Below are positions 8,626-18,733 of a DNA stretch of 64,000 bases, piece after piece. The notes under the pieces were generated by a model. The model had not been told where the DNA came from and made no database searches. It saw only the letters and a program-made list of their open reading frames with translations. Within the stretch, counting starts at the first letter, position 1; the number at the start of each line of letters is the position of its first letter. Position numbers and translations under genes: made by a program. This stretch comes from Novipirellula herctigrandis (lineage in GTDB: Bacteria > Planctomycetota > Planctomycetia > Pirellulales > Pirellulaceae), in NCBI GenBank assembly GCA_007859835.1, contig SJPJ01000001.1, positions 6,765,260 through 6,829,259 of the forward strand, read 5' to 3'.

Positions 8626-9777
8626 ATGAATCGCCGGAACATATCTGTCGCCATTTTTCAGCCTGCATTGCCTTTGTACCGTGTGCCTTTTTTTGCGAAA
8701 CTCGGAGAAGAGCCATGGTTGAACGTGAAGCTGCTTTACGGCGACGTGCATGGGCTCAATAATGCAAAAATTGACAGGACTTCAATGGATGCAGCTCATG
8801 CTTCCTCGCGAACTCTAAGTATTCCGATTATTGGTGAGTTTCATTTCGCCTTGACGCCGCTAACGCTTGCTTTTTCCCGTGGCTATGATGCGATCGCGCT
8901 GCCCTGGAATCTAAGGTTCGTGTTCCTTCTGCCGGCGCTTCTGATTTGCTTCGTAAGACGACTGCCCGTACTGCTTTGGGGGCATGGGCGTTCGAAGCAG
9001 CCGGGTTTTTTTCGAGACCTACTTAGAGGGCTAATCACCTATCTGGCATCCTCTGTCATTTTGTACGACCGACAAACGCTCGTTTCTCTGCAGAAGGACC
9101 GGAAAACGAATTCGAAATTTTTCGTTGCACCCAACGCGATCGATCAAGTCGAGGTGCGAAAGCATCGTCAGGATTTTGATATCGAAGAAAGGGTTTCTCG
9201 ACGGAGACGATGCTTTCACCTTCTTCACGTGTCTCGATTGCAAGCGGATAACTGTTTGGATGTTGCGCTTCAGGCGGTTCAATTACTTGTTCGAGCAGGT
9301 AAGCCTGTATTCCTTCGAGTGGTTGGGAAATCGGTCGATGGCGAGGCCGAGCGTCTCATTCAGCTTGCGAACGAATTGGGAATCAAAGAGCATGTGGGTT
9401 TTTCGGGGCCTATTTACAGTGAGACTGAACTTTCCCAGTGCTTCAATTCATCCGATTGTTTTATCTATCCCGCAAATGTTGGGCTTAGTCTTTTGCATGC
9501 ATTTGGATATGGTTTACCGATTATTCTGGGCGATGACATGACTTCGCATAACCCCGAAATTGCAGCGTTTAAGGATGGGGAAAACGGGGTCACATTTGCG
9601 CAGAATGACTGGCGTGATTGCGCCAAGGCAATTGCACGGCTGATGGATGATACCGTTCTATTGAGTCAGCTCTCCATGGGGGCTAGAGTTACCATCGACA
9701 AAGAGCATTGTCTTGATCAAATGGTCGCCGGATTTACTGCTGCCATTCGGTACGCAGTCGGAACGAAGAATGAATGA
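8626..9777 (+). CDS. Glycosyltransferase family 4 protein
   Basis: Second GT4 enzyme of the cluster, 383 residues, 21 bp after the polymerase gene. The C-terminal domain is clear: NAIDQ, LLHVSRLQADNCLDVALQA (the first strand and helix of the nucleotide-sugar fold, near residue 200), HVGFSGPIYSETEL, and CFIYPANVGLSLLHAFGYG with GLPIILGDD. The N-terminal domain contains a hydrophobic stretch (FVFLLPALLICFVRRLPVLL) that may attach it to the membrane. The usual E-x7-E pair is altered to N-V-G-L-S-L-L-H, so catalytic detail is uncertain. Confidence 0.85.
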   Translation: MNRRNISVAIFQPALPLYRVPFFAKLGEEPWLNVKLLYGDVHGLNNAKIDRTSMDAAHASSRTLSIPIIGEFHFALTPLTLAFSRGYDAIALPWNLRFVFLLPALLICFVRRLPVLLWGHGRSKQPGFFRDLLRGLITYLASSVILYDRQTLVSLQKDRKTNSKFFVAPNAIDQVEVRKHRQDFDIEERVSRRRRCFHLLHVSRLQADNCLDVALQAVQLLVRAGKPVFLRVVGKSVDGEAERLIQLANELGIKEHVGFSGPIYSETELSQCFNSSDCFIYPANVGLSLLHAFGYGLPIILGDDMTSHNPEIAAFKDGENGVTFAQNDWRDCAKAIARLMDDTVLLSQLSMGARVTIDKEHCLDQMVAGFTAAIRYAVGTKNE

Positions 9778-9871
9778 AATTGAGTTACTACCAATGGCAT
9801 TTTCCGGCTAACCTGCATGTGCAGTTGGTTGGTTTAGTGTCTCCCTTTTGGGTTACCGCGTCCGAGAGCCG

Positions 9872-10984
9872 ATGTTAACGATAATCAATCTTGTTGATGA
9901 TTTAACCCAAGTCAATTTTGGTATTTGGAACGCGGCGATTTCGACATCGCCCGCGTTGAAAGACGCTTTTGGAATTCGGTCGGAAGTGTGGTGTGTCTCG
10001 CCCGTCGCAACCGAAATACCTAGTTCGCTAGAATCAGGAGTCGACCGAGTTTGCTTCGTGAAATCAACAAAGCAAAATGACATCGATGAGATTTTAAGGG
10101 TGTCTGACGCCAATTCGAATCATTGTCTTGTTGTCAGCCACGGGTGTTGGCAAGGTCCCACTCGGTTAGGTTTTGAATTAAAGAAGAGAGGGTTTAAGTG
10201 GATCTACACTCCTCATGGAATGCTCGAACCTTGGAGCGTCTCGCAAAAAAGGTTGAGGAAGAAGGCCTACTTCCACTTCATTGAAGGGCCGCGCGCAAGG
10301 GCCGCGGACATCGTCCGCGCCGTCTCTGCACCAGAATCGATCCGACTTCGTAAGTATTTCGAACCAGAGAAAATTCAGTTGTTTCCAAACGGGATCGAGT
10401 TGCCAGCAGAGTTCTCGAAACGAGATCCGACATTTACGCGTTTTCTTTTTCTTGGTCGGTTGCATCATAAAAAGGGTGTTGTCCCGTTGGTTCATGCATT
10501 CCTACAAAGCTGTTTGAATAACCGTGCCGATGTCGAACTCGTAATTGCAGGTACAGACGACGGTGAAAAAGCGAATCTCGAATGTCTGCTGAACAATCGA
10601 GGAGTTTCAAATGTGAAACTTCTTGGGCCGACGTTCGGGTCGGCGAAAGACGAGATTCTTCAATCATCTGATTTCTTTGTGCTGCCGTCGTTTAGCGAAG
10701 GTTTTCCGACCGCAGTCGTAGAGGCAATGGGGTTCGGTTGCATTCCTCTTATTTCAGAAGGCTGCAACTTTCCGGAGGCTTTTGAAGCTGGGCTTGCTAT
10801 CGGTGTCGAACCCGAGCGTGAAAGTATTCACAGGGGACTGAACGAGGCATTGGGACTGTCCTTGTCGCAACGCCAAATTCAGTCACAAAAGGTAGCAAAA
10901 TTTATCGAAGATAATTATACTCTGGACCAAATTGCAGCGTCGTTGAACGAGTGTTATCGCTCGCTCTTGACAATGCATAGTTAA
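9872..10984 (+). CDS. Glycosyltransferase family 4 protein
   Basis: Third GT4 enzyme of the cluster. I start it at ATG 9872 (MLTIINLVDDLTQ), because the eight codons before it in the open frame rely on a TTG and add nothing recognisable. The C-terminal domain has FLFLGRLHHKKGVVPLVHAF, VELVIAGTDDGE and the classical E-x7-E motif in SEGFPTAVVEAMG, so it is probably catalytically intact. The central IYTPHGMLEPWS is common in WbdA/PglA-like GT4 proteins. It adds one sugar of the repeat unit; donor unknown. Confidence 0.9.
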   Translation: MLTIINLVDDLTQVNFGIWNAAISTSPALKDAFGIRSEVWCVSPVATEIPSSLESGVDRVCFVKSTKQNDIDEILRVSDANSNHCLVVSHGCWQGPTRLGFELKKRGFKWIYTPHGMLEPWSVSQKRLRKKAYFHFIEGPRARAADIVRAVSAPESIRLRKYFEPEKIQLFPNGIELPAEFSKRDPTFTRFLFLGRLHHKKGVVPLVHAFLQSCLNNRADVELVIAGTDDGEKANLECLLNNRGVSNVKLLGPTFGSAKDEILQSSDFFVLPSFSEGFPTAVVEAMGFGCIPLISEGCNFPEAFEAGLAIGVEPERESIHRGLNEALGLSLSQRQIQSQKVAKFIEDNYTLDQIAASLNECYRSLLTMHS

Positions 10985-11008
10985 TGATCCTCGTTGCAAA
11001 CGAATGCG

Positions 11009-11326
11009 ATGGCTGTTGCACGAGATAGCCTTGGATGCCAGTCTAGGAACGCTCCTTTCAATGATTTGTCGGAGCTATACAGGGACCTGATACATATGTC
11101 ATACGGTGAGGGGAGATATTTAATGCGCTACGCCGTCGACCAGGAAATGGTCATGACCCTGGTTGCCGACGCATCGCCGGTTCAGTTCTATTTGAATTCC
11201 AAGCTTAGGGCCGTTGCTGTTCCCGAACCTTCATCCATTGCGATTCTTGTCGGTTCCATAGCACCGTTTTATGTGAATGCACTTCGAAAGAAATGCCGGA
11301 CTTCTAGCCATTTCCTAGCGTCATGA
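11009..11326 (+). CDS. Small PEP-CTERM sorting-signal protein
   Basis: Short protein of about 106 residues from ATG 11009. The C-terminus shows a full tripartite PEP-CTERM signal: VPEPSS, a hydrophobic stretch (IAILVGSIAPFYV) and a basic cluster (RKKCR). Such tails are recognised by exosortase and are linked to exopolysaccharide loci. No N-terminal signal peptide is visible and the first ~70 residues match nothing I know, so it may be the tail of a decayed larger gene. Against decay, its stop overlaps the next start (ATGA at 11323-11326), which suggests translational coupling within the operon. No exosortase gene is in the window. Confidence 0.5.
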   Translation: MAVARDSLGCQSRNAPFNDLSELYRDLIHMSYGEGRYLMRYAVDQEMVMTLVADASPVQFYLNSKLRAVAVPEPSSIAILVGSIAPFYVNALRKKCRTSSHFLAS

Positions 11327-11859
11327 GGCTTCGCAACTATCGTGCGAATCTTGATCGGGGTGCATCCAAGTTTAAGGAGCTTGCTTGGATTTTCGTTAGA
11401 TTCCTTTTCTTTGTACCTTTCCTGCCACTGCCTTCAGGCTTTCGAGTGTTGCTGCTGAGATCCTTCGGGGCAACCATTGGCGAGGGCGTCGTGATTCGTT
11501 CTCGCGTTAACATCTCATTCCCTTGGCGTTTATTGATCGGGGACCACACTTGGATCGGTGAAGGTGTAGAAATCTTGAACTTAGCTCAAGTGACAATCGG
11601 CAGTAACTGCTGCATCTCGCAGCAAGTATTCTTATGCACTGGAAGCCACGACTTCTTTGTTGATGAGTTCTCACTGATCATAAAGCCGATCACTATCGAA
11701 GATGAGTGCTGGGTAGCAGCCAGATGCTTTGTTGCTCAAGGCGTTACGGTTGGACGCAATAGCTTGTGCGCTGCCGGGAGTATCGTGACGAAAGATGTCA
11801 GGCCCAATACGATTGTGGGCGGAAATCCCGCGAAGATGCTGCGGCGACTTGAAGCGTGA
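11323..11859 (+). CDS. WcaF-like hexapeptide-repeat acetyltransferase
   Basis: Left-handed beta-helix acetyltransferase of 178 residues, predicted to O-acetylate a sugar of the exopolysaccharide from acetyl-CoA. After a hydrophobic N-terminal helix (IFVRFLFFVPFLPLPSG), hexapeptide repeats run from IGEGVVI through IGDHTWIGEG and IGSNCCISQQV. The catalytic histidine region is CTGSHDFF, and the end is IVGGNPAKMLRRL, the usual closing motif of this family. Its start overlaps the preceding stop and its own stop overlaps the next start (GTGA at 11856), so the three genes are tightly coupled. Confidence 0.9.
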   Translation: MRLRNYRANLDRGASKFKELAWIFVRFLFFVPFLPLPSGFRVLLLRSFGATIGEGVVIRSRVNISFPWRLLIGDHTWIGEGVEILNLAQVTIGSNCCISQQVFLCTGSHDFFVDEFSLIIKPITIEDECWVAARCFVAQGVTVGRNSLCAAGSIVTKDVRPNTIVGGNPAKMLRRLEA

Positions 11860-12614
11860 AAGTTTCTCTTATCACCGCCGTCTACAATCGCCAAGCGACG
11901 ATTGCTTCGGCGATTCGTAGCGTGGCGGAACAGGATTATAACGACCTTGAGTACATCGTGGTCGACGGGATGTCCAGCGATGGGACCGACGCGGTTGTGG
12001 CCTCGCATTCGGATGTCGTGACTAAATCGATCCGCGAGCCCGATGGTGGGATTTATGATGCTCTGAATAAGGGTATTTCGGCTTCATCGGGCGATGTTGT
12101 CGGCTTTTTGCATGCTGATGATTTGTTGGCTACTCCCAAGGCATTGTCAGCCGTGGCCGCGATGTTCGACTCGGGGAACTTCGACGCCGTCTACGCCGAT
12201 CTGTTTTATGTCGATGCCGCCAACCCAGACCGCGTCGTTCGTTATTGGAAATCCGGCTCATACAACGTCGGCAAATTTCGGCGTGGTTGGATGCCTCCGC
12301 ATCCGACTGTCTATGTCCGCCGTGAAATCTACAACCAGTTTGGCATGTACCGGACCGATCATGGCTCGGCCGCTGACTATGAATGCATGGTCCGGTTGAT
12401 GGTCGCCCACGGTATTCGCGTCGGCTATCTGCCGCAGGTGACCGTAAAAATGCGCGTCGGTGGCGAGAGCAACGCTTCGGTCGCTAATCGTATCGCTGCC
12501 AATCGAGCCGACCAACTCGCTTGGACGCTCAATGCGATGAAGCCGCCATGGGGATTGCGGTTTACCAAGCCGCTACGGAAGCTGCCACAGTATTGGCGGA
12601 AGCCAGAAGCGTAG
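11856..12614 (+). CDS. Glycosyltransferase family 2 protein (WcaE-like)
   Basis: Inverting GT-A fold glycosyltransferase, 252 residues. The first strand and nucleotide-binding region read SLITAVYNRQATIASAIRS and DLEYIVVDGMSSDGT. The DxD-type acidic motif is HADD (FLHADDLL, near residue 88), and ADYECMVRLM supplies the catalytic ED-like helix. The central PPHPTVYVRREIY is typical of the WcaE/colanic acid branch. It starts at GTG 11856, overlapping the stop of the acetyltransferase. Acts in the cytoplasm on the growing repeat unit; the donor is not deducible. Confidence 0.9.
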   Translation: MKVSLITAVYNRQATIASAIRSVAEQDYNDLEYIVVDGMSSDGTDAVVASHSDVVTKSIREPDGGIYDALNKGISASSGDVVGFLHADDLLATPKALSAVAAMFDSGNFDAVYADLFYVDAANPDRVVRYWKSGSYNVGKFRRGWMPPHPTVYVRREIYNQFGMYRTDHGSAADYECMVRLMVAHGIRVGYLPQVTVKMRVGGESNASVANRIAANRADQLAWTLNAMKPPWGLRFTKPLRKLPQYWRKPEA

Positions 12615-12728
12615 GGGAAATCGTGGGGCGTTCCCGAATGATGAAATGTATGACTTGCAGTGACTTCTTTGTTACCTTAAGCCACCTAGGGCGTTTTCTG
12701 CGAGTCCCTTTGCGAATCGAAACGAATA

Positions 12729-13841
12729 ATGACCAAAATTGTTAATCTTGCCTGTGTTGTTGGTGCGCGTCCCAATTTTATGAAAATGGCTCCTTTGTTG
12801 CGCGCACTGAATGCGACGGGAAAGGCAAATTGCACGCTGATCCATACCGGCCAACATTACGATAAAGCTTTATCGGATGTCTTCTTTGAACAACTCGATA
12901 TTCCTAAGCCAGACGTTTCGCTCGATGTGGGCTCGGGAACGCAGGCTGGTCAAACTGCCAAAATTCTTGAGCGAATCGAACCGGTGCTCGAGGCCGGATG
13001 TGATGGCCAGCCATTTGACTATCTGGTTGTTGTGGGTGATGTAAATTCAACGATGGCGGCTGCGATTGCTGCGGCGAAACTCGGTATCAAGGTCGTGCAC
13101 GTCGAAGCGGGATTGCGCAGTTTTGATCGTGCGATGCCGGAAGAAATCAACCGAATTGTGACGGACTCGATTTCCGATTTGCTGTTAGTGTCCGATCCGA
13201 TCGGGATTGATCATTTGAAGCGAGAAGGTCACCCCGATTCGGCGATTCATTTGGTGGGCAATCTGATGATCGATACGCTGTTCCACTCTCTGAGCAAAGC
13301 GAAGGAAACGTCGACGCTGGCCGATGCGGGACTCACCGCGGGTGAATACGGCGTGGTGACATTGCACCGACCGTCGAACGTCGATGACAAGGACACGTTG
13401 TCAGGCATTTTGCAGGTGCTTCATAAAGTCAGTGATGAGCTACCCGTCGTGTTCCCCATTCACCCTCGAACTCGGTCGCGTATCGAAAGTTTTGGGCTCC
13501 AATCGCTACTGGACGATGCACCAGGAATCACCGTGATGCCACCGCTTGGCTATTTGGAATTTCTCTCCTTGACCAGTAGCGCGAAGGTGATCGTCACTGA
13601 TTCAGGTGGCTTGCAAGAAGAGTCGACCGTGATGTCGATTCCCTGTTTGACGATGCGAGAAAATACCGAACGACCGATCACGGTTTCCCAAGGCAGTAGC
13701 ACTCTTGTCGGAAACGATGCTGAACTGCTCGCAGAACAATTGCAGCTTGTACTGAGTGGGAAATACGACGTCGGTAAATGCCCCAAAGAATGGGACGGTC
13801 AAGCCGCCGGCCGAATTGCAGCGATCCTCACCCAAGCGTAG
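12729..13841 (+). CDS. wecB: UDP-N-acetylglucosamine 2-epimerase (non-hydrolysing)
   Basis: Interconverts UDP-GlcNAc and UDP-ManNAc, supplying ManNAc-type donors for the polysaccharide. 370 residues, the usual size. Motifs in order: GARPNFMKMAPLL at the N-terminus, HTGQHYD, VVVGDVNSTMA, HVEAGLRSFDRAMPEEINR (acidic catalytic region), then TLHRPSNVD, FPIHPRTR and TDSGGLQEES for the UDP site. All expected catalytic residues appear present. It follows the GT2 gene by 114 bp and precedes gmd, so two nucleotide-sugar genes close the cluster. Confidence 0.95.
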   Translation: MTKIVNLACVVGARPNFMKMAPLLRALNATGKANCTLIHTGQHYDKALSDVFFEQLDIPKPDVSLDVGSGTQAGQTAKILERIEPVLEAGCDGQPFDYLVVVGDVNSTMAAAIAAAKLGIKVVHVEAGLRSFDRAMPEEINRIVTDSISDLLLVSDPIGIDHLKREGHPDSAIHLVGNLMIDTLFHSLSKAKETSTLADAGLTAGEYGVVTLHRPSNVDDKDTLSGILQVLHKVSDELPVVFPIHPRTRSRIESFGLQSLLDDAPGITVMPPLGYLEFLSLTSSAKVIVTDSGGLQEESTVMSIPCLTMRENTERPITVSQGSSTLVGNDAELLAEQLQLVLSGKYDVGKCPKEWDGQAAGRIAAILTQA

Positions 13842-14194
13842 GGAAAGTCACTGCGGCGATGGGGGGTGGTGCGCCGTCCGCCAATTTTGTAAATCCTGGT
13901 CGAACTTGCTTGTGGCACATGGTCTCGACTCAGGTATCGTCTCGACTTTGGTACAGTGTCTAGGTCGTCACGTTTCGGGAGCGAGAAGCTCTTTTTCTGC
14001 TATCTGTCCGTAGGTGCGCTACCGCGACCTACGGCTAATGGCTTGAAATCTCTTCGGGATTAAGGACGACTTGTGTATAGCTGACAAGCCTATGCTTTGG
14101 GTTAACAATAATCTGGGATCGCACTTTCGTGAGTGCAATGCTTTGCAACTCGTTTATGATGCCATTTTTTTAAACTATCTATAAGGATTGACCG
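13842..14194. other. Intergenic region with a hairpin, no gene seen
   Basis: About 350 bp between wecB and gmd without a credible ORF. CCGTAGGT (14008-14015) and ACCTACGG (14027-14034) form a perfect 8-bp stem with an 11-base loop, but no T-run follows, so it is not a standard terminator. The length suggests gmd may have its own promoter, but I cannot place promoter boxes with confidence. Confidence 0.4.
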
Positions 14195-14221
14195 CTGACT
14201 ACTTCTTCAACTCCTACTGCC

Positions 14222-15346
14222 TTGATCACCGGGATTACCGGACAAGATGGCTCGTACCTTGCTGAGTTGCTGCTTGAAAAAGGCTATGCCGTCCATGGTA
14301 TTAAACGCCGTTCTTCGTCCTTCAATACCGAACGGATCGATCATATTTACCAAGACCCGCATGCCTCTGGCGGGCATCCTCATCCGGACGCTAATTTTAA
14401 ACTCCACTACGGCGATCTGACTGACACTTCGAACCTGACTCGGATCATCAACGAAGTGCAACCCGACGAGGTTTACAACCTTGGCGCACAATCGCATGTG
14501 GCGGTCTCGTTCGAGTCGCCTGAATACACAGCGGACGTCGATGGCTTGGGCACGCTTCGTTTGTTAGAAGCGATCCGTTTTCTGGGGCTAGAAAAGAAAA
14601 CTCGCTTCTATCAAGCATCGACGTCGGAATTGTTCGGGTTAGTTCAAGAGATTCCGCAGCGAGAAACGACACCCTTCTACCCTCGCTCGCCTTACGCGTG
14701 TGCGAAACTGTACGCTTATTGGATCACGATCAATTACCGCGAGTCATACGGGATGTATGCTTGTAACGGGATCTTGTTCAACCATGAATCGCCGCGTCGA
14801 GGTGAGACGTTTGTCACGCGTAAAATCACTCGCGGATTGGCGAACATTGCTCAAGGACTCGAAAAATGTCTGTTCTTGGGGAACATGGACGCGTTGCGTG
14901 ATTGGGGGCATGCCAAGGACTACGTGCGGATGCAGTGGATGATGCTGCAACAAGAAACCGCCGAGGATTTTGTGATCGCCACGGGACAACAAATCAGCGT
15001 TCGAGACTTCGTGCGAATGTCTGCAGCCGAAGCCGGGATGCAGTTGGATTTTACCGGGGAGGGCATTGATGAAATCGCGACCGTCACCGAGATTGCGGAT
15101 GCCGAGAAAGCGCCGCAAGTCTCCGTCGGTGACGTGATCGTTCGTGTTGACCCTCGCTATTTCCGGCCCGCGGAAGTGGAAACACTGCTAGGCGACCCCG
15201 CAAAAGCCAAGGCCAAACTCGGCTGGGAGTGCGAAATTAGTGTGGAAGAGATGTGTGCGGAAATGGTCGCAAATGACTTGGTCAACGCACGCAAGCATGC
15301 TTTGCTGAAACGTCACGGCCACCACGTGAATGTTGCCGTGGAGTAG
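14222..15346 (+). CDS. gmd: GDP-mannose 4,6-dehydratase
   Basis: Short-chain dehydrogenase making GDP-4-keto-6-deoxymannose, the precursor of GDP-fucose, -rhamnose or -perosamine. The Rossmann motif is [28 protein letters not shown] and [15 protein letters not shown] give the catalytic Ser/Thr and the Y-x3-K pair; [18 protein letters not shown] is a Gmd signature. The TTG at 14222 falls inside the first beta strand and lacks a ribosome-binding site. An in-frame CTG at 14195, seven bases after AAGGA (14183-14187), would add nine residues and restore the usual ALITG start, so the true start may be non-ATG at 14195. No GDP-fucose synthase gene is adjacent. Confidence 0.94.
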   Translation: MITGITGQDGSYLAELLLEKGYAVHGIKRRSSSFNTERIDHIYQDPHASGGHPHPDANFKLHYGDLTDTSNLTRIINEVQPDEVYNLGAQSHVAVSFESPEYTADVDGLGTLRLLEAIRFLGLEKKTRFYQASTSELFGLVQEIPQRETTPFYPRSPYACAKLYAYWITINYRESYGMYACNGILFNHESPRRGETFVTRKITRGLANIAQGLEKCLFLGNMDALRDWGHAKDYVRMQWMMLQQETAEDFVIATGQQISVRDFVRMSAAEAGMQLDFTGEGIDEIATVTEIADAEKAPQVSVGDVIVRVDPRYFRPAEVETLLGDPAKAKAKLGWECEISVEEMCAEMVANDLVNARKHALLKRHGHHVNVAVE

Positions 15347-15510
15347 GAAGCCGTTGTTCGCGGTTCGTTTTTGCTGCAAAGGTCACAAATACTCACGAAT
15401 GGAATTTGGGTAGCAGGCGTGGTTTGAGTAGATCCATCCAGCGTGTATTTCTTGGAGTGACTTCGAGGGTTTCCTAGCAGTCCGTCTCCGTAAGCCGTCT
15501 CGGGTAAAAT

Positions 15511-15558
15511 AAAACCCCGTATCGCAGAGCATTTTGCTTTGCTTTACGGGGTTTTTTT
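15511..15558 (+). terminator. Rho-independent terminator after the exopolysaccharide cluster
   Basis: AAAACCCCGTA (15511-15521) pairs with TACGGGG plus the following T residues (15545-15558), closing a ~23-base loop and ending in seven Ts. It lies ~165 bp after gmd and ~230 bp before the fucosidase gene. It therefore separates polysaccharide synthesis from the degradative locus. The remaining bases of this gap (15347-15789) show no gene. Confidence 0.8.
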
Positions 15559-15789
15559 AATACGGAGGACATGGGACGCTCCGAAGTGTTTGTTTTCAAT
15601 TGCGACTGAGCAAGCACTTTTGGCTACAAGTCCTTTGAGGCAAATGACTTGTAGATATTTGTTTGTTGTCATTCGTGGTCACGTGCTGTCACGAGTCCTG
15701 CAAAATCAGTGTCCTGGGTGGCGATTGTTCGTTCGCTGGATTAGTTTGCCCTTTGGTTTGACGATCGAAACTCAACAAAGAAGAGATTG

Positions 15790-18180
15790 ATGAATACGAA
15801 CTTCGTTCACCTATGCACCCTATTGATTATGGTTGCCGTTTCCGGTTTGGACCTGCATGCTGCGCCCATAAAGGGCAAAACGAGCAAGTTCAACTACGAG
15901 GAAACAGCGGAAGTACAGCCTCTTAATCAAGCTCCTAAGCAACCACTATCCTTGTGGTACAACCTGCCAGCCACTCACTGGGAAGAAGCCCTGCCTGTGG
16001 GCAACGGTCGGCTTGGAGCGATGGTCTATGGGGGCGTCTCGAAAGAGATTATCCAGCTCAACGAAGATTCCATCTGGGCTGGCCCGCCGATCCCTAAGGT
16101 AGAGAAGAGTGTAAGGAGCACGATTGATGAGGTGCGGCAGCTTCTCTTTGATAGGAAGTACACCAAGGCGCAGGAAAAACAGCAAGCGATTATGGTTGAT
16201 CGCATCTCTCCCAGAAGCTATCAGACGATGGGGGAGCTACGCTTTGATTTCGGTCTTGTAGAGAAGGTGAACGCTTACCGCAGATCGCTGAATCTCGACA
16301 CGGCTGTTGCGACGACGCGTTACAACATTAATGGAGTCAACTATATCCGCGAAGTGAATGCGAGCGTGGTTGACGATGTCATCGCCGTCAAAATCGCGGC
16401 AGACAAGCCTGGATCCGTTTCATTCAATGCCCGCATAGAGCGGGAGGGAATCTTTGCGACCAGGGCCGGTGACAATGCCACCGTGATCGCAACCGGCCAA
16501 GCCTCACAAGGCAACCAGCACTTGGGCGTTAAGTTTGCCACGATCTACAAGGTGGTCACAGAAAACGGATCTACCCAGACGGAAGACGGCACTTTGACCG
16601 TCAAGAATGCGGACTCAGCGGTGATCTACATTGCCGCGGCAACGGACTACAACCGAGACGATACCGACCATCCGTTGACGGATGATTTGGTGCAAAAATG
16701 CGACGGCATCGTCGCTGCGGCGGAGCAGAAGGGATACGACAAACTGAAAGCAGACGCCACGGATGCGCACCAAGAACTCTTCCGAAGGGTGGACCTGAAC
16801 CTTGGTAACCCGTCAACCAAGCCGACGATCGCCAGATTGGAGGGCTATAAAAACGGAGAGATCGATGCTGCCTTGGAAGCTCTTTATTTTCAGTATGGCA
16901 GATACCTTTTAATGGCGTCGTCCCGGCCGGGAAGCTTACCGGCCAATCTGCAGGGCATTTGGTGTAAGGATATGGCCGCGCCTTGGAACAGCGACTATCA
17001 CACCAACATCAATGTCCAGATGAACTATTGGCTTGCGGAGTCGACCAATCTTTCGGAATGTCATCTGCCATTCATGGACTATGTTGAACGACTCGTTCCG
17101 TCAGGTAAGAAGACCGCCCAAGATTTATATGGTTGTGGCGGATTCTTTGTCGGGCACACATCCGATGTTTGGCATGGGACGGTTCCGTTTGGAAACGTTC
17201 AGTATGGGCAGTGGGTTGTCGGCGGAGGATGGAGCACGCAGCACTTCATGGAGCACTACCGATTCACCGGGGATCAGGAGTTCTTGGAAAATCGCGCGTA
17301 TCCAGTTTTGAAAGAAGCATCGCTGTTTTTTTTGGATTGGCTGGTCGAAGACCCGAAAACGGGGAAGTTAGTTTCCGGCCCAAGCACTTCACCCGAAAAC
17401 AAGTTCTTTGATCCCCAAACCAAGGCTCCTTGTAACCTGACGATGGGGCCTGCAATGGATCAGCAGGTGATATGGGACGTGTTCACAAATACGTTGGAGT
17501 CAGCCCAATTGATGGGCGTGGAGGATGACTTCACTCGGGCCGTTCAAAACGCACTCGATCAACTCTCGCTGCCTCAAGTCGGGTCGGACGGACGGTTGAT
17601 GGAATGGACGGAGGAGTTTGTGGAAAAGGATCCGGGCCACCGCCATGTCTCTCAACTGTTTGGACTCCATCCGGGCAGGCAGTACAACATTTACAACAAC
17701 CCTGAAATGGTGCGTGCGGCCAGAAAAACCATTGAGTTCAGGCTTTCCAGGGGAGGTGGGCATACCGGTTGGAGCCGGGCATGGATCATCAACTTTTGGG
17801 CACGATTCATGGATGCGGAAAAGGCGCATGAGAATATCGGCCTGCTGTTAAAGAAATCGACTCACAACAACCTCTTCGATAAACATCCCCCCTTCCAAAT
17901 CGACGGCAACTTTGGCGGCGCGGCCGGAGTGGCTGAAATGCTGTTGCAATCGCACGCGGGTCAAATTGACCTGCTTCCTGCTTTGCCCAAAGCATGGGCG
18001 GACGGATCCGTGAAGGGGCTTTGTGCAAGAGGCGGTTTTGAAGTTGACATTGAATGGAGCAAGGGAGTCCTGACATCGGCCACGCTGCGCTCCAAGTTGG
18101 GCAAGACCTGTACCGTGCGATATGGCGATCAGAAGGAAACGCTCGATACGGAAAAGAACGGAACTTATGATCTGTTTTAA
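15790..18180 (+). CDS. GH95 alpha-L-fucosidase/alpha-L-galactosidase
   Basis: Secreted glycosidase that removes terminal alpha-1,2-fucose (or alpha-L-galactose) by inversion. 796 residues, full length for GH95. A signal peptide precedes the N-terminal beta-sandwich, which opens with [20 protein letters not shown] and LNEDSIWAG. The (alpha/alpha)6 barrel follows. The expected catalytic groups are visible: the asparagine pair in [15 protein letters not shown] (~405), the acid in [14 protein letters not shown] (~605) and the aspartate in QIDGNFGG (~705). ATG 15790, preceded by AAGAAGAGA, is preferred over the TTG one codon upstream. The next genes encode an esterase and sulfatase remnants, pointing to a fucosylated, substituted polysaccharide as target. 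Confidence 0.93.
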   Translation: MNTNFVHLCTLLIMVAVSGLDLHAAPIKGKTSKFNYEETAEVQPLNQAPKQPLSLWYNLPATHWEEALPVGNGRLGAMVYGGVSKEIIQLNEDSIWAGPPIPKVEKSVRSTIDEVRQLLFDRKYTKAQEKQQAIMVDRISPRSYQTMGELRFDFGLVEKVNAYRRSLNLDTAVATTRYNINGVNYIREVNASVVDDVIAVKIAADKPGSVSFNARIEREGIFATRAGDNATVIATGQASQGNQHLGVKFATIYKVVTENGSTQTEDGTLTVKNADSAVIYIAAATDYNRDDTDHPLTDDLVQKCDGIVAAAEQKGYDKLKADATDAHQELFRRVDLNLGNPSTKPTIARLEGYKNGEIDAALEALYFQYGRYLLMASSRPGSLPANLQGIWCKDMAAPWNSDYHTNINVQMNYWLAESTNLSECHLPFMDYVERLVPSGKKTAQDLYGCGGFFVGHTSDVWHGTVPFGNVQYGQWVVGGGWSTQHFMEHYRFTGDQEFLENRAYPVLKEASLFFLDWLVEDPKTGKLVSGPSTSPENKFFDPQTKAPCNLTMGPAMDQQVIWDVFTNTLESAQLMGVEDDFTRAVQNALDQLSLPQVGSDGRLMEWTEEFVEKDPGHRHVSQLFGLHPGRQYNIYNNPEMVRAARKTIEFRLSRGGGHTGWSRAWIINFWARFMDAEKAHENIGLLLKKSTHNNLFDKHPPFQIDGNFGGAAGVAEMLLQSHAGQIDLLPALPKAWADGSVKGLCARGGFEVDIEWSKGVLTSATLRSKLGKTCTVRYGDQKETLDTEKNGTYDLF

Positions 18181-18351
18181 TCGTTTTGAAATTCAAATGA
18201 AAATTTGACAGCTACTCGCCATACAAGACGATCGACTTCGGGAAGTGGCACCGGGGAGTGGTCCCATGCAACAAGCAAGGCGCTTGATGGCTTAAGCCTG
18301 ATGACGCTTTTTCTACAGCAGGGAACCTTTCCTGAGCGGACACTTTTCTGA

Positions 18352-18617
18352 CATTTTCCCATCTATTTGGAAGCGACTTCACGCACTGGCCTTGACTCGC
18401 ATGATCTACTGTTTCGCACACGATCCGGGATCGACGCTTCGACACGGTAAATGGAAGCTTCATGAATACTTCGAGGATTTCCGTATTGAACTTTAAAATC
18501 TCTGTTCCGACCTAGGCGAACAAACAGGTATTGCAGCTTCCTGTGCGGAAAAGACGATGGAGTTACACCTGCTGCTGAAGCAATGGCGAACTAAAATGAA
18601 TGGGCCGCAGTGTATAT
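18352..18617 (+). pseudogene. Sulfatase C-terminal remnant
   Basis: No open frame survives, but pieces of a type I sulfatase C-terminus are readable in two frames. First HFPIYLEATS then LDSHDLLFRTR (18352-18432, like the HFP and FRTRP segments of the family). A frameshift follows, then LRHGKWKLHEYFEDFRIEL, an in-frame TAA at 18493, and DLGEQTGIA through LHLLLKQWRTKMN. These match the family pattern of RxGxWKL, DLGE-x-NLA and the final helix. At least one frameshift and one stop make it non-functional. The N-terminal and catalytic parts are missing. Confidence 0.7.
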
Positions 18618-18733
18618 AGCCAACTCCTTAGTACAGCGTGGCGGACAAGCATGCTGCAATCGCGAAACGCATCAACAAGTAGCGTGCTTTATCGATGTCG
18701 GAGTTTTAACAAATCTAAATAGGGAGTGAGTGG

